Under the pieces are notes generated by a model, which was not told where the DNA came from, ran no database searches, and worked only from the letters and a program-made list of their open reading frames with translations. Position numbers and translations under genes: made by a program. From assembly GCF_000716675.1 (NCBI RefSeq), contig NZ_JNXT01000025.1, positions 35,627-99,626 on the forward strand: 64,000 nucleotides of DNA. The letters run 5' to 3'. Source of the DNA: Streptomyces alboflavus. GTDB lineage: Bacteria; Actinomycetota; Actinomycetes; Streptomycetales; Streptomycetaceae. Shown here piece by piece: positions 17,402-26,363 of this stretch (positions within the stretch are counted from its first letter, which is position 1; each line of letters begins with the position of its first letter).

Positions 17402-19045
17402 ATGAACGCCACTCTTGTCGCGAAAGACCTAGCCGCCGGCCACGGCGACCGCACCCTCTTCGAGGGCCTGGACCTCGTCGTCGCCCCCGGCGACGTCATC
17501 GGCCTGGTGGGCGCCAACGGCGCGGGCAAGTCCACGCTGCTTCGCCTCCTCGCCGGCCTGGACACCCCGGAGTCCGGACGCGTCGGCCTCTCCCCGCCGA
17601 CCGCCTCGGTCGGCCACCTGCCCCAGGAGCCCGACCGCCGCCCGGGCGAGACCGTCCAGGCGTTCCTGGCCCGCCGCACCGGCGTCACCGCCGCGCAGAC
17701 CGCCATGGACGAGGCCACCGAACTCCTCGTGGCGGGCGCGCCGGGCGCCGACGACGCGTACGCGAACAGCCTGGAGCGCTGGCTTGCCCTCGGCGGCGCC
17801 GACCTGGACGAACGCGCCGAGGAAGTGACCGATTCGCTCGGCCTCGGCGTGCGCCTCGACCAGCCGATGACGGCGCTCTCCGGCGGCCAGGCCGCGCGCG
17901 CGGGCCTCGCCTCGCTGCTCCTGTCCCGCTACGACGTGTTCCTGCTGGACGAGCCCACCAACGACCTGGACCTGGCGGGCCTCGACCGCCTGGAGTCCTT
18001 CGTCCAGGGCCTCCGCGCGGGCACCGTCGTCGTGAGCCACGACCGCGAGTTCCTGACCCGCACGGTCACCAAGGTCCTCGAACTCGACCTGGCCCAGCAG
18101 CAGATCAACCTCTACGGCGGCGGCTACGAGGCGTATCTGGAGGAGCGCGAGGTCGCCCGCAGGCACGCCCGCGACGACTACGAGGAGTACGCCGACAAGC
18201 GCGCCGCCCTCCAGGACCGCGCCCAGATGCAGCGGACCTGGATGGACAAGGGCGTCAAGAACGCCCGCCGCAAGGCCTCCGACAGCGACAAGCTCGGCCG
18301 CAAGTTCCGCAGCGAGGCCAGCGAGAAGCAGGCGGCGAAGGCACGCCAGACCCAGCGCATGATCGAGCGCCTCGACGTTGTCGAGGAACCGCGCAAGGAG
18401 TGGCAGCTGCGCATGGAGATCGCGGCGGCACCGCGCTCCGGCACGGTCGTGGCCACCCTGCGCGGCGCGGTCGTCCGTCGTGGCTCCTTCGCGCTCGGTC
18501 CGGTCGACCTCCAGCTCGACTGGGCCGACCGCGTCGCCATCACCGGCGCCAACGGCGCGGGCAAGTCGACGCTCCTGGCCGCCCTGCTCGGCCGCGTCGC
18601 CGTGGACGAGGGCCATGCCGCGCTCGGCTCGGGTGTCGTCGTGGGCGAGGTCGACCAGGCCCGGGCGCTGTTCCACGGCGCGGAGTCGCTGTTCGACGCG
18701 TTCCGGGCGGCGGTGCCCGACACCGACCCGGCGGAAGTCCGCACGCTCCTCGCCAAGTTCGGCCTGAAGGCGGATCACGTGCTGCGGCCCGCGGTGACCC
18801 TGTCCCCGGGCGAGCGCACGCGCGCGGCGCTGGCCCTGCTCCAGGGGCGGGGCGTGAACCTGCTGGTCCTCGACGAGCCCACCAACCACCTGGACCTGCC
18901 CGCCATCGAGCAATTGGAGTCGGCCCTCGACTCCTACACGGGCACGCTTCTCCTGGTCACGCACGACCGCCGCATGCTCGACGCCGTGCACGTCACGCGC
19001 CGTCTGGAAGTGGCGGAGGGCAAGGTGGCGGAACCGTCCCCCTGA
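17402..19045 (+). CDS. ABC-F family ribosome-associated ATPase
   Basis: 547 residues with two ABC domains and no membrane segments. The first has Walker A GANGAGKST near residue 37 and LSGGQ...LLDEPTNDLD near 158-185. The second has Walker A GANGAGKST near 382 and LSPGERT...LVLDEPTNHLD near 466-495. The linker (about 235-330) is charged and helical, as in proteins that reach the ribosomal P-site. ABC-F members protect against ribosome-targeting antibiotics or relieve stalled translation; which applies here is not visible. The ATG at 17402 follows TAGGCT (17387-17392) by 9 bases, a leaderless layout. It converges on tex. Confidence 0.92.
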   Translation: MNATLVAKDLAAGHGDRTLFEGLDLVVAPGDVIGLVGANGAGKSTLLRLLAGLDTPESGRVGLSPPTASVGHLPQEPDRRPGETVQAFLARRTGVTAAQTAMDEATELLVAGAPGADDAYANSLERWLALGGADLDERAEEVTDSLGLGVRLDQPMTALSGGQAARAGLASLLLSRYDVFLLDEPTNDLDLAGLDRLESFVQGLRAGTVVVSHDREFLTRTVTKVLELDLAQQQINLYGGGYEAYLEEREVARRHARDDYEEYADKRAALQDRAQMQRTWMDKGVKNARRKASDSDKLGRKFRSEASEKQAAKARQTQRMIERLDVVEEPRKEWQLRMEIAAAPRSGTVVATLRGAVVRRGSFALGPVDLQLDWADRVAITGANGAGKSTLLAALLGRVAVDEGHAALGSGVVVGEVDQARALFHGAESLFDAFRAAVPDTDPAEVRTLLAKFGLKADHVLRPAVTLSPGERTRAALALLQGRGVNLLVLDEPTNHLDLPAIEQLESALDSYTGTLLLVTHDRRMLDAVHVTRRLEVAEGKVAEPSP

Positions 19046-19100
19046 CCCCGCCCGTCCACTGCGACGCCGGATCGCGCCTCAAAGGGCGCGGGGAACGGCG

Positions 19101-19147
19101 CGCCCGGCCAGGACGAGCCCGCAGACGCGGGTCGGCTTGGCCGGGCG
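19101..19147. terminator. Hairpin between convergent ABC-F and tex genes
   Basis: CGCCCGGCCA (19101-19110) pairs with TGGCCGGGCG (19138-19147), with an inner CCCGC/GCGGG stem. Just before it (about 19079-19103) lies a degenerate copy of the intergenic repeat seen at 241-263. Confidence 0.6.
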
Positions 19148-19164
19148 AACCGGCGGAGTGAGCG

Positions 19165-21567
19165 CTAGCGCTGCTTGGGATCGACAAGACCGGCGCGGCG
19201 CAGAGCCTCCGCCATCGCGTCGTTCGCGGGCGGCGGCGCCTGCCGCTGCTGCCGCTGGGGGCGACCGCCCTGGCCTTGCCCCCGGCCCTGGCCACGGCGG
19301 CCCTGACCCTGGCCGGGGGCCCCGCCGCGCTGCTGCGGCGGACGTCCGCCGCGCTCCTGGCGTCCGCCGCCCCCGGCGGAGTCCTGGGCCGCCTCGTCGT
19401 CGAGCCTGAGCGTCAGCGAGATCCGCTTGCGCGGCACGTCGACGTCGAGGACCTTCACCTTGACGATGTCGCCCGGCTTCACCACGTCCCGGGGATCCTT
19501 GACGAAGGTCCTGGACATCGCGGAGACGTGCACCAGGCCGTCCTGGTGGACGCCGACGTCGACGAACGCGCCGAACGCGGCGACGTTCGTGACGACGCCC
19601 TCCAGGACCATGCCGGACGTGAGGTCGGAGATCTTCTCGACGCCGTCCTTGAAGGTGGCCGTCTTGAAGGCGGGCCGCGGGTCGCGCCCGGGCTTCTCCA
19701 GCTCCTTGAGGATGTCCGTGACGGTCGGCAGGCCGAAGCTGTCGTCGACGAAGTCGGCGGGCCGCAGGGACCGCAGCGTGGCCGTGTCGCCGATCAGCGA
19801 GCCCACGGCGCCGCCCGCCGTGCCCGCCATCCGCCGCACCACGGGGTACGCCTCGGGGTGCACGCTGGAGGCGTCGAGCGGGTCGTCGCCGCCCAGGATG
19901 CGCAGGAAGCCCGCGCACTGCTCGTAGGCCTTCGGGCCGAGCCGGGGCACGTCCTTGAGGCCCTTGCGGCTCTTGAAGGGGCCGTTCGCGTCGCGGTGCG
20001 CCACGATGTTCTCGGCGAGGCCGGAGCCGATGCCGGAGACCCGGGCGAGCAGCGGGGCGGAGGCCGTGTTCACGTCCACGCCCACGCCGTTCACACAGTC
20101 CTCGACGACCGCGTCGAGGGAGCGGGACAGCTTCACCTCGGACAGGTCGTGCTGGTACTGACCGACGCCGATGGACTTCGGGTCGATCTTCACCAGCTCG
20201 GCGAGCGGGTCCTGCAGACGCCGGGCGATGGACACGGCGCCGCGCAGCGACACGTCCAGCTCCGGCAGCTCCTGCGAGGCGAACGCCGACGCCGAGTACA
20301 CCGAAGCGCCCGCCTCGGACACCATCACCTTCGTGAGCTTCAACTCGGGGTGCTTGGTGATGAGTTCACCGGCGAGCTTGTCGGTCTCGCGGGACGCCGT
20401 GCCGTTGCCGATCGCGACCAGGTCGACGTCGTGCTCCTTCGCGAGCCGCGCGAGGGTGGCGAGCGACTGGTCCCACTTGTTCGCGGGGACGTGCGGGTGG
20501 ATCGTGTCCGTGGCCACGACCTTGCCGGTGGCGTCCACGACGGCGACCTTCACGCCCGTACGGAAACCGGGGTCGAGGCCCAGCGTCGCGCGCGTGCCCG
20601 CGGGGGCGGCGAGCAGCAGGTCGCGCAGGTTCGCGGCGAACACCCGCACCGCCTCGTCCTCGGCGGCCGTGCGCAGCCGGAGCCGCAGGTCGATGCCGAG
20701 GTGCACCAGGACGCGGGTCCGCCAGGCCCAGCGCACCGTGTCCGTCAGCCACTTGTCGGCGGGCCTGCCTCGGTCGGCGATCCCGAAGCGCCGGGCGATC
20801 GAGCCCTCGTACGACGACGGGCCCTCGGTGGCCTCCTCCGGCTCCAGGACCAGGTCGAGCACGTCCTCCTTCTCGCCGCGCAGCATCGCGAGGACGCGGT
20901 GCGAGGGCAGCTCCGTGAACGGCTCGGCGAAGTCGAAGTAGTCGGCGAACTTCGCGCCCGCCTCCTCCTTGCCGTCGCGCACCTTCGCGGCGAGGCGGCC
21001 GCGCACCCACATGCGCTCGCGCAGCTCGCCGATGAGGTCGGCGTCCTCGGAGAACCGCTCCGTGAGAATGGCGCGTGCGCCGTCCAGGGCGGCCTGCGGG
21101 TCGGCGACGCCCTTGTCCGCGTCGACGAACGCGGCGGCCGCGGCCTGCGGCTCCACCGTCGGGTCCCCGAGCAGTCCCTCGGCCAGCGGCTCGAGACCGG
21201 CCTCGCGGGCGATCTGCGCCTTGGTCCGCCGCTTCGGCTTGAACGGCAGGTAGATGTCCTCCAGGCGGGCCTTCGTGTCGGCCTCGCGGATGCGGGCCTC
21301 CAGCTCGTCGGTGAGCTTGCCCTGCTCGCGCACCGAGTCGAGGATGGCGCTCCGCCGCTCCTCCAGCTCCCGCAGATAGCGCAGCCGCTCCTCGAGCGTG
21401 CGCAGCTGCGCGTCGTCGAGCATCTCGGTGGCTTCCTTGCGGTAGCGCGCGATGAAGGGCACCGTCGACCCGCCGTCGAGCAGGTCCACGGCGGCCTTCA
21501 CCTGCCGCTCCCGCACGCCGAGTTCCTCGGCGATCCTGCCTTCGATGGACGCTGGGGTGGTCGTCAC
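19165..21567 (-). CDS. tex: Tex family RNA-binding protein
   Basis: 800 residues in the standard Tex order: the N-terminal helical region ([33 protein letters not shown]), a YqgF/RNase H-like domain ([17 protein letters not shown] near residue 326), helix-hairpin-helix repeats ([19 protein letters not shown] near 500), and an S1 domain (about 646-722; [21 protein letters not shown]). A long Gly/Arg/Gln-rich tail follows, longer than in most bacterial Tex proteins, and may add RNA contacts. The GTG at 21567 ([16 protein letters not shown]) is the usual start; seven more codons upstream are open but not conserved. Tex binds nucleic acid and affects transcription. Confidence 0.93.
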   Translation of the reverse strand: MTTTPASIEGRIAEELGVRERQVKAAVDLLDGGSTVPFIARYRKEATEMLDDAQLRTLEERLRYLRELEERRSAILDSVREQGKLTDELEARIREADTKARLEDIYLPFKPKRRTKAQIAREAGLEPLAEGLLGDPTVEPQAAAAAFVDADKGVADPQAALDGARAILTERFSEDADLIGELRERMWVRGRLAAKVRDGKEEAGAKFADYFDFAEPFTELPSHRVLAMLRGEKEDVLDLVLEPEEATEGPSSYEGSIARRFGIADRGRPADKWLTDTVRWAWRTRVLVHLGIDLRLRLRTAAEDEAVRVFAANLRDLLLAAPAGTRATLGLDPGFRTGVKVAVVDATGKVVATDTIHPHVPANKWDQSLATLARLAKEHDVDLVAIGNGTASRETDKLAGELITKHPELKLTKVMVSEAGASVYSASAFASQELPELDVSLRGAVSIARRLQDPLAELVKIDPKSIGVGQYQHDLSEVKLSRSLDAVVEDCVNGVGVDVNTASAPLLARVSGIGSGLAENIVAHRDANGPFKSRKGLKDVPRLGPKAYEQCAGFLRILGGDDPLDASSVHPEAYPVVRRMAGTAGGAVGSLIGDTATLRSLRPADFVDDSFGLPTVTDILKELEKPGRDPRPAFKTATFKDGVEKISDLTSGMVLEGVVTNVAAFGAFVDVGVHQDGLVHVSAMSRTFVKDPRDVVKPGDIVKVKVLDVDVPRKRISLTLRLDDEAAQDSAGGGGRQERGGRPPQQRGGAPGQGQGRRGQGRGQGQGGRPQRQQRQAPPPANDAMAEALRRAGLVDPKQR

Positions 21568-21678
21568 GTTCCGGTACCGCCTTCTCACTGGGGTTGCCCG
21601 CCAATTGTGGCAGGTGGCACCGACAGCGAGGCAGTCAGACCCGGGGCCCGGAGCGGCCGGACCCGGCCGGACCTGCGG

Positions 21679-21822
21679 TCAGACCCGGCGGGCCCGGCCG
21701 GACCGGCGCCCGGAACGCGAAGCTCCGCCGAACAGCCGGGCCAGGGCCCGGAACGGCAGGGTGACCACGGTGGCGATGGCCCCAGCGATCTGGCGCAGCA
21801 CATCTGCGATCGCACGGAACAC
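21679..21822 (-). CDS. LPFR-motif small protein
   Basis: 47 residues: an amphipathic helix FRAIADVLRQIAGAIATVV, the TLPFRALARLFGG motif and a tail of Arg/Ser/Gly repeats. It matches my memory of the small actinobacterial family named for its LPFR motif, whose function is unknown. The GTG at 21822 has GGGAG at ideal distance and the stop is at 21679-21681. The cationic tail and amphipathic front suggest membrane or nucleic-acid association (inference). It lies alone between tex and an SCO6745-family gene, all on the minus strand. Confidence 0.78.
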   Translation of the reverse strand: MFRAIADVLRQIAGAIATVVTLPFRALARLFGGASRSGRRSGRARRV

Positions 21823-21953
21823 GAGGTTCTCCCTTCGTCTCCCCGGCCCCGTCTACGGAGGATCGTTCGAGGCCGCGGAACGGGCGAGTACCCCGGCGGT
21901 GGGGCCACATGCGCCGAGCGCGGCCAGGCCTTGCCGAGATGCGCTTAGGGCGG

Positions 21954-22847
21954 CTAGGCCTTGCCGAGCAGGTCCGCGGGGAACGCACCCGCCTGCAGGG
22001 CCGCCCCGGCGAAGACCGTGCCCAGCTCCGTGAGCCGCTCCACGTCCGCCGCGCCGAGGTGCTCGTAGGGCGCCCGGTCCAGGCGGTCGGTGCGCTCCTC
22101 GATCGCCTTGCGCAGGGCGACGCCGGACTCCGTCAGCTCGCCGTCGGCGGCCACGAGCCCGCGCCCGCGCAGCCGCTCGACGGCCGCGTCCCAGTCGTCG
22201 CGGGTCCAGCCCCGGGTGTTGAGGTTCCACGTGGGCGTCATGCTCTTGCCCGTCGCGGTGTGGCTCACCAGCGCCTCCACCGGGTCGAGTTCGGCGTCCA
22301 GGAGCGCGGCCAGGTGGCCGTCGCCGCGGTGCTCGCGCAGCAGCGTCGCCGCGTGCCAGTAGGCCAGGTGCGGCTCGTCCGGCACGGCGAGTGCGGCGTG
22401 CGCGGCGTACAGCGGGCGGCCGCTCGGCGAACAGGCCTCCGTGGCCCGCAGCGCGAGCCGGGCCGCCTCCGCCATCTCCGGGGACGCCACCGCCTCGTCC
22501 CCGAGGAGCCGCCGCAGTGTGGTGTCGACGGCGCGCAGCCGGGCGGCGAGGACGTCCTCGGGGGCGGCGGTGTGCCATATCTCCGGCACGAACCGGGCGA
22601 CCGTGTCCGGCTTGTAGTTGAAGAACGTGGCCGTCACGGTGCCCGCGCCCACGGCCCCCAGCGCCGCCGCCCGGATGGCGAAGTTGACGGCCTTCGGGTG
22701 GGTGATGCCGAGCGGGGCCAGCTCGCGGCCCACGTCCGGGGAGAAGTAGTGGGTGGTGTGGAGGGCGTTGAGCACGTTGTGGCAGCGCCGTCCCGCGCGC
22801 GGGTGCAGCGTCGAGCCGACCGGGGCCGAGGTCGTCGAAGAGGTCAT
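21954..22847 (-). CDS. SCO6745 family protein (SalK-like)
   Basis: 297 residues, mostly helical, with the family's opening RRCHNVLNALHTTHYFSPDVGRELAPLG and a mid-protein KSMTPTWNLNTRGWTRDDWDAAVERL segment that resembles a winged-helix. Biochemical function is unknown to me. The second of two nearby ATGs (22847) is chosen: TAACGT (22854-22859) lies 6 bases before it and TTCACC (22877-22882) 17 bases further, giving a leaderless promoter. A perfect TetR-type palindrome occupies the spacer between those hexamers. It is divergent from a GlxA-type regulator. Confidence 0.8.
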   Translation of the reverse strand: MTSSTTSAPVGSTLHPRAGRRCHNVLNALHTTHYFSPDVGRELAPLGITHPKAVNFAIRAAALGAVGAGTVTATFFNYKPDTVARFVPEIWHTAAPEDVLAARLRAVDTTLRRLLGDEAVASPEMAEAARLALRATEACSPSGRPLYAAHAALAVPDEPHLAYWHAATLLREHRGDGHLAALLDAELDPVEALVSHTATGKSMTPTWNLNTRGWTRDDWDAAVERLRGRGLVAADGELTESGVALRKAIEERTDRLDRAPYEHLGAADVERLTELGTVFAGAALQAGAFPADLLGKA

Positions 22848-22853
22848 GGCCAT

Positions 22854-22882
22854 ACGTTACCGACTGGTCGGTATGAGGTGAA
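22854..22882 (-). promoter_or_regulatory. Promoter with embedded TetR-type operator
   Basis: On the minus strand TTCACC - 17 bases - TAACGT. The spacer contains TACCGAC-CA-GTCGGTA as read on that strand (22858-22873), a perfect 7-base dyad like many TetR-family sites. A bound dimer would cover the promoter of the SCO6745-family gene. No tetR gene is adjacent; the only one in the window is 36 kb away. Confidence 0.6.
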
Positions 22883-22986
22883 GGGCTTCCCGGCGCCGAG
22901 CAGGACCCGCCCGACGGACATGGACGGCAGAAAAGGTGGGGTGCCCGTCATTGCAGCCATCCCTCCGCACCCCAAGAATCGTGGAC

Positions 22987-23976
22987 ATGGAGCAGCGAAC
23001 CGTCCTGATCGTCCTCTTCGACGGCGTCCAGAGCCTCGACGTCACGGGCCCCGCCGAGGTGTTCACGGGAGCGAGCCACGCCCACCCCGACACCCCGCCG
23101 TACGAGGTGCGCACCGCCTCCCTCGAAGGCGCCCCCGTGCGGACGTCGAGCGGGCTCACACTGGTCCCGGACTCCTCGCTCGCCGAGCACTCGGGAGGGG
23201 CCGGCGCCCCGGTGCCGCACACCGTCCTGGTGCCGGGCGGCGCGGGCACCAGGGACGAGGACGAGGCCCTGGTCGCCTGGCTGCGGGCCCACGCACCGCT
23301 CGCCGAGCGGCTGATCTCGGTCTGCACCGGGGCCGTCCTGCTCGCGCGCGCCGGCCTGCTCGACGGCCGCCGCGCGACGACCCACTGGGCGTACTGCGAC
23401 ACACTCGCCCGGGACCACCCGGAGATCGACGTGGACCCCGACCCCATCTACGTACGGGACGGGCACGTGTCGACCTCGGCGGGCGTCACGGCGGGCATCG
23501 ACCTGGCGCTCGCCCTCGTCGAGGAGGACCTGGGCCGGGACACGGCGCTGACCATCGCGCGCTACCTCGTCGTGTTCCTGCGCCGCCCCGGCAACCAGGC
23601 GCAGTTCAGCGCCCAGCTGTCGGCGCAGACGGCCCGCCGTGAGCCGCTGCGCGAGGTCCAGCAGTGGATCACCGAGCATCCCGGGGGAGACCTGAGCGTG
23701 GAGTCCCTCGCGGAGCGCGCCCGGCTCTCGCCCCGTCACTTCGCCCGCGCCTTCCACGCGGAGACCGGCATGACACCGGGCAAGTACGTCGACCGCGTCC
23801 GCGTCGAGCACGCACGCCGACTCCTCGAGGACACCTCCGACGGCGTCGAGGAGGTCTCGCGCGCCTGCGGCTACGGCACCCCGGAGGCCATGCGCCGCGC
23901 CTTCGTCAAGGCGCTCGGCACGGCTCCGGCCGAGTACCGCCGCCGCTTCCACAGCCCCCTCACCGCCCCCGCGTGA
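22987..23976 (+). CDS. GlxA family transcriptional regulator (DJ-1/PfpI domain plus AraC HTH)
   Basis: 329 residues. The N-terminal DJ-1/PfpI-like domain spans about 1-190, with the nucleophile-elbow SVCTGAVLLARAGLLDGRRATTHWA. The C-terminal AraC/XylS domain spans about 230-325 and carries two helix-turn-helix motifs (SVESLAERARLSPRHFARAFHAETGMTPGKYVDRVRVE and GVEEVSRACGYGTPEAMRRAF). Such regulators sense small molecules through the first domain. The ATG at 22987 lies 7 bases after AAGAAT, with TTGCAG 17 bases before that, a plausible leaderless promoter. The next gene is a stand-alone PfpI-type enzyme, a likely target. Confidence 0.88.
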   Translation: MEQRTVLIVLFDGVQSLDVTGPAEVFTGASHAHPDTPPYEVRTASLEGAPVRTSSGLTLVPDSSLAEHSGGAGAPVPHTVLVPGGAGTRDEDEALVAWLRAHAPLAERLISVCTGAVLLARAGLLDGRRATTHWAYCDTLARDHPEIDVDPDPIYVRDGHVSTSAGVTAGIDLALALVEEDLGRDTALTIARYLVVFLRRPGNQAQFSAQLSAQTARREPLREVQQWITEHPGGDLSVESLAERARLSPRHFARAFHAETGMTPGKYVDRVRVEHARRLLEDTSDGVEEVSRACGYGTPEAMRRAFVKALGTAPAEYRRRFHSPLTAPA

Positions 23977-24059
23977 CCGCTCCACCACCTGCCACCCACC
24001 GACCACCACCCCTTCACCGCACCACCGTCATCCGACCCGCCTCCCCGAGGAGAGCCCGC

Positions 24060-24707
24060 ATGCAGATCGCCATCGCCCTGTACGAACGCTTCACGGCCCT
24101 CGACGCCATCGGCCCGTTCCAGACGCTCGCCGGCATCCCGGACGCCGAGGTCGTCTTCGTGGCCGAGCAGGCCGGGCCCGTGCGCGACGACACCGGCCAG
24201 CTCACCCTCGTCGCCGACAAGTCGTTCGACGAGGTGCGGAGCCCGGACATCGTGGTGGTGCCCGGCGGTCCCGGCCAGAGCGACCAGATGGAGAACGAGT
24301 CGCTGCTCGGCTGGCTGCGCACCACCGACAGGACCACCACCTGGACGACGTCCGTGTGCACGGGCTCCCTGGCCCTCGCCGCCGCCGGACTCCTGAAGGG
24401 CCGCGAGGCGACGTCGCACTGGCTGGCCCTGGAGGAGCTGGACAAGGTCGGCGTGCGCTCGACGGGACAGCGGGTGGTGTTCGACGGGAAATACGTCACG
24501 GCGGCCGGTGTGTCGTCCGGCATCGACATGGGTCTCGCGCTGGTCGGCAGGATCGCGGGCGACGAGCGCGCCCAGGCCGTGCAGCTGATGATGGAGTACG
24601 ACCCGCAGCCGCCCTACGACGCCGGTTCGCCCGAGAAGGCGCCCGCGCACCTCGTCGACATGTTCCGCGGCCGCAGCCGGTTCAGCGAAGAGGAGCAGCC
24701 CGCGTAG
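24060..24707 (+). CDS. DJ-1/PfpI family protein
   Basis: 215 residues. The nucleophilic Cys is in TTSVCTGSLALAAAGLLKGREATSHW near residue 100, and the Glu/Asp side is in VVVPGGPGQSDQ near 65. The layout is close to isonitrile hydratase-like members of the family, though the substrate is unproven. The ATG at 24060 has GAGGAGA upstream. It follows the GlxA-type regulator by 83 bases on the same strand, a common pairing. Its last 26 bases overlap the end of the convergent enoyl-CoA hydratase gene. Confidence 0.85.
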   Translation: MQIAIALYERFTALDAIGPFQTLAGIPDAEVVFVAEQAGPVRDDTGQLTLVADKSFDEVRSPDIVVVPGGPGQSDQMENESLLGWLRTTDRTTTWTTSVCTGSLALAAAGLLKGREATSHWLALEELDKVGVRSTGQRVVFDGKYVTAAGVSSGIDMGLALVGRIAGDERAQAVQLMMEYDPQPPYDAGSPEKAPAHLVDMFRGRSRFSEEEQPA

Positions 24708-25497
24708 CCGGGACCTCGGGCGGAGTCCAGGTGAAGCGCGGCTGCCTGCGCTCCAGGAAGGCGGCGACACCCTCGGCGGTGTCGCCGCTCGCGCGCATCT
24801 GCTTAGCCCAGTGGGCGTCCCGCGCGGCCCCCGCGTCCGCACCGCCGGGGCCGTCCGCACCGGCGGCCGGGGACGCGAACTCCTTCGCCGCAGCCTGCGT
24901 GAGCAGCGAACGCGCGGCCAGGATCCGGGTGAACTCCGCGACGCGCGCCCGCAGTTCGCCGGTGGGCAGCACCTCGTCCACGAGTCCGGTGCGCAGCGCC
25001 CGCCCCGCGTCGATCGGCTCGCCGGAGAACAGCAGGTACTTGGCGGTCGACGGACCGACGAGGGACACCAGGCGGCGCGTCGTCGACGCCGGGTAGACGA
25101 TGCCGAGCTTCGCCGGGGTGACCGCGAACACCGCGTCCTCGTCGGCGAACCGCAGGTCGCACGCCGCCGCCAGCTGACAGCCGCCGCCCACGCAGTACCC
25201 GGCGACCGCCGCGAGCGTCGGCTTGGGGAAGGCCGCGAGCGCCTCCTCGGCCCGCACCGCGAGTTCCTGGGCACGGGCGGGTTCCTCGCGCAGCGACGAG
25301 ATGTCGGCGCCCGCGCAGAACGTGTCCCCGGCCCCGGTCAGGACGAGCGCCCGCACGGCCGGGTCCCCGGCGAGCCCCGTGAGCAGCGGCGGCAGCGCCC
25401 GCCACATGTCCGCCGTCATGGCGTTGCGCTTGGCCTGGTGGTCGATGACGACGGTGGCGACGCCGTCGGCGACGGCGTGCCTCAGCTGCGGCTCCAT
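24682..25497 (-). CDS. Enoyl-CoA hydratase/isomerase family protein
   Basis: 271 residues, crotonase fold. The first oxyanion-hole segment is TFCAGADISSL near residue 62. The second is VAGYCVGGGCQLAAACDLRFADEDAVFAVTPAKLGIVYP near 100-135. One of the classic catalytic Glu positions appears to be replaced (GGCQLAAACD), so hydratase activity is not certain and an isomerase or other crotonase reaction is possible. The ATG at 25497 is preceded by TAGCAT (25505-25510) at 7 bases, a leaderless layout; no ribosome site is seen. The C-terminus converges on and overlaps the PfpI gene. Confidence 0.85.
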   Translation of the reverse strand: MEPQLRHAVADGVATVVIDHQAKRNAMTADMWRALPPLLTGLAGDPAVRALVLTGAGDTFCAGADISSLREEPARAQELAVRAEEALAAFPKPTLAAVAGYCVGGGCQLAAACDLRFADEDAVFAVTPAKLGIVYPASTTRRLVSLVGPSTAKYLLFSGEPIDAGRALRTGLVDEVLPTGELRARVAEFTRILAARSLLTQAAAKEFASPAAGADGPGGADAGAARDAHWAKQMRASGDTAEGVAAFLERRQPRFTWTPPEVPATRAAPLR

Positions 25498-25571
25498 GCG
25501 CCGGATGCTATCCGCACCCACCGAACGTACGATCAAGAAGGGGTGGCTTCGCACAGCGGACGGAGGCCCTC

Positions 25572-26270
25572 ATGATGCTCGGTGGAAGACGCGGAGAAGC
25601 AGGTCGGGACGGCGCTGCCGACACCGGTGGCACCGACGAGGGAGCCCGGCTCCGGCGCAGCTTCGGCTGGCTGGCCGTGCTCGGCGCGATCCTCGTCCTC
25701 GGCGGGCTCATCGGCATCGTGTACGTCGGGGTGGCCACGCTCACCTCGATGCTGCTGTTCGGCTGGCTGCTCCTGGTGGGCGGCATGGTGGCGCTCCTGC
25801 ACGCGGTGCAGTCGCGCGGCTCGAACTTCTTCTGGCTCGGCGTGGTGGTCGCCGCGCTGAACCTCGCGGCGGGCGTCGTCGTCATCCGCAGGCCCGACGT
25901 GGCCGCGGAGGCGCTGACGATGTTCGCGGCGCTGCTCTTCCTCACCGGCGGTGTGTTCCGGCTCGTCGGCAGCCTGGTGGTGCGCGGGCCGCAGATGGCG
26001 GTGACGCTGCTCCAGGGCGCCTTCGGCGTGCTGCTCGGCGTGCTCGTGCTCGGCGACTGGCCGAGCAGCAGCCAGTACGTCATCGGCTGCTTCTTCTCCC
26101 TCGCGCTGCTCTTCGACGGCCTCGGCCTGATCGCGACGGCCGTCGGCGGCCGACGCCTGATCAGCCTGGTGTCGGAGCGCACCGGAGGGGACGGCGGCGC
26201 CCCGCAAGCCGTACAAGCTGAAGAACCCTTGAAGGCGGAACAAGAAGGGCAGGAGCAGTCGCGCAACTGA
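25572..26270 (+). CDS. HdeD/DUF308 family membrane protein
   Basis: 232 residues with six predicted membrane helices in pairs between residues about 30 and 200 (GWLAVLGAILVLGGLIGIVYVGVATLTSMLLFGWLLLVGGMVALLHAV first). This is the DUF308 repeat pattern of HdeD, an E. coli acid-resistance membrane protein. The function in streptomycetes is unknown. The C-terminus is a Glu/Gln-rich cytoplasmic tail. The ATG at 25572 (or 25575) has GGAGG upstream. It is divergent from the enoyl-CoA hydratase gene with a 74-base spacer. Confidence 0.82.
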   Translation: MMLGGRRGEAGRDGAADTGGTDEGARLRRSFGWLAVLGAILVLGGLIGIVYVGVATLTSMLLFGWLLLVGGMVALLHAVQSRGSNFFWLGVVVAALNLAAGVVVIRRPDVAAEALTMFAALLFLTGGVFRLVGSLVVRGPQMAVTLLQGAFGVLLGVLVLGDWPSSSQYVIGCFFSLALLFDGLGLIATAVGGRRLISLVSERTGGDGGAPQAVQAEEPLKAEQEGQEQSRN

Positions 26271-26363
26271 CGACGGCACGCGGGGGCGATCAAATCCCGT
26301 CGATAGTCGCTGACTTCTGGTCAGTAGCGAGGTACGGACCAGCGCGTTACCAACACTCGACGT

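Noticed and set aside
26309-26324. CTGAC-n5-GTCAG dyad before the SpoIIAB-like gene
   Set aside because: Only five-base arms, with no adjacent regulator and no clear promoter overlap; too weak to list.
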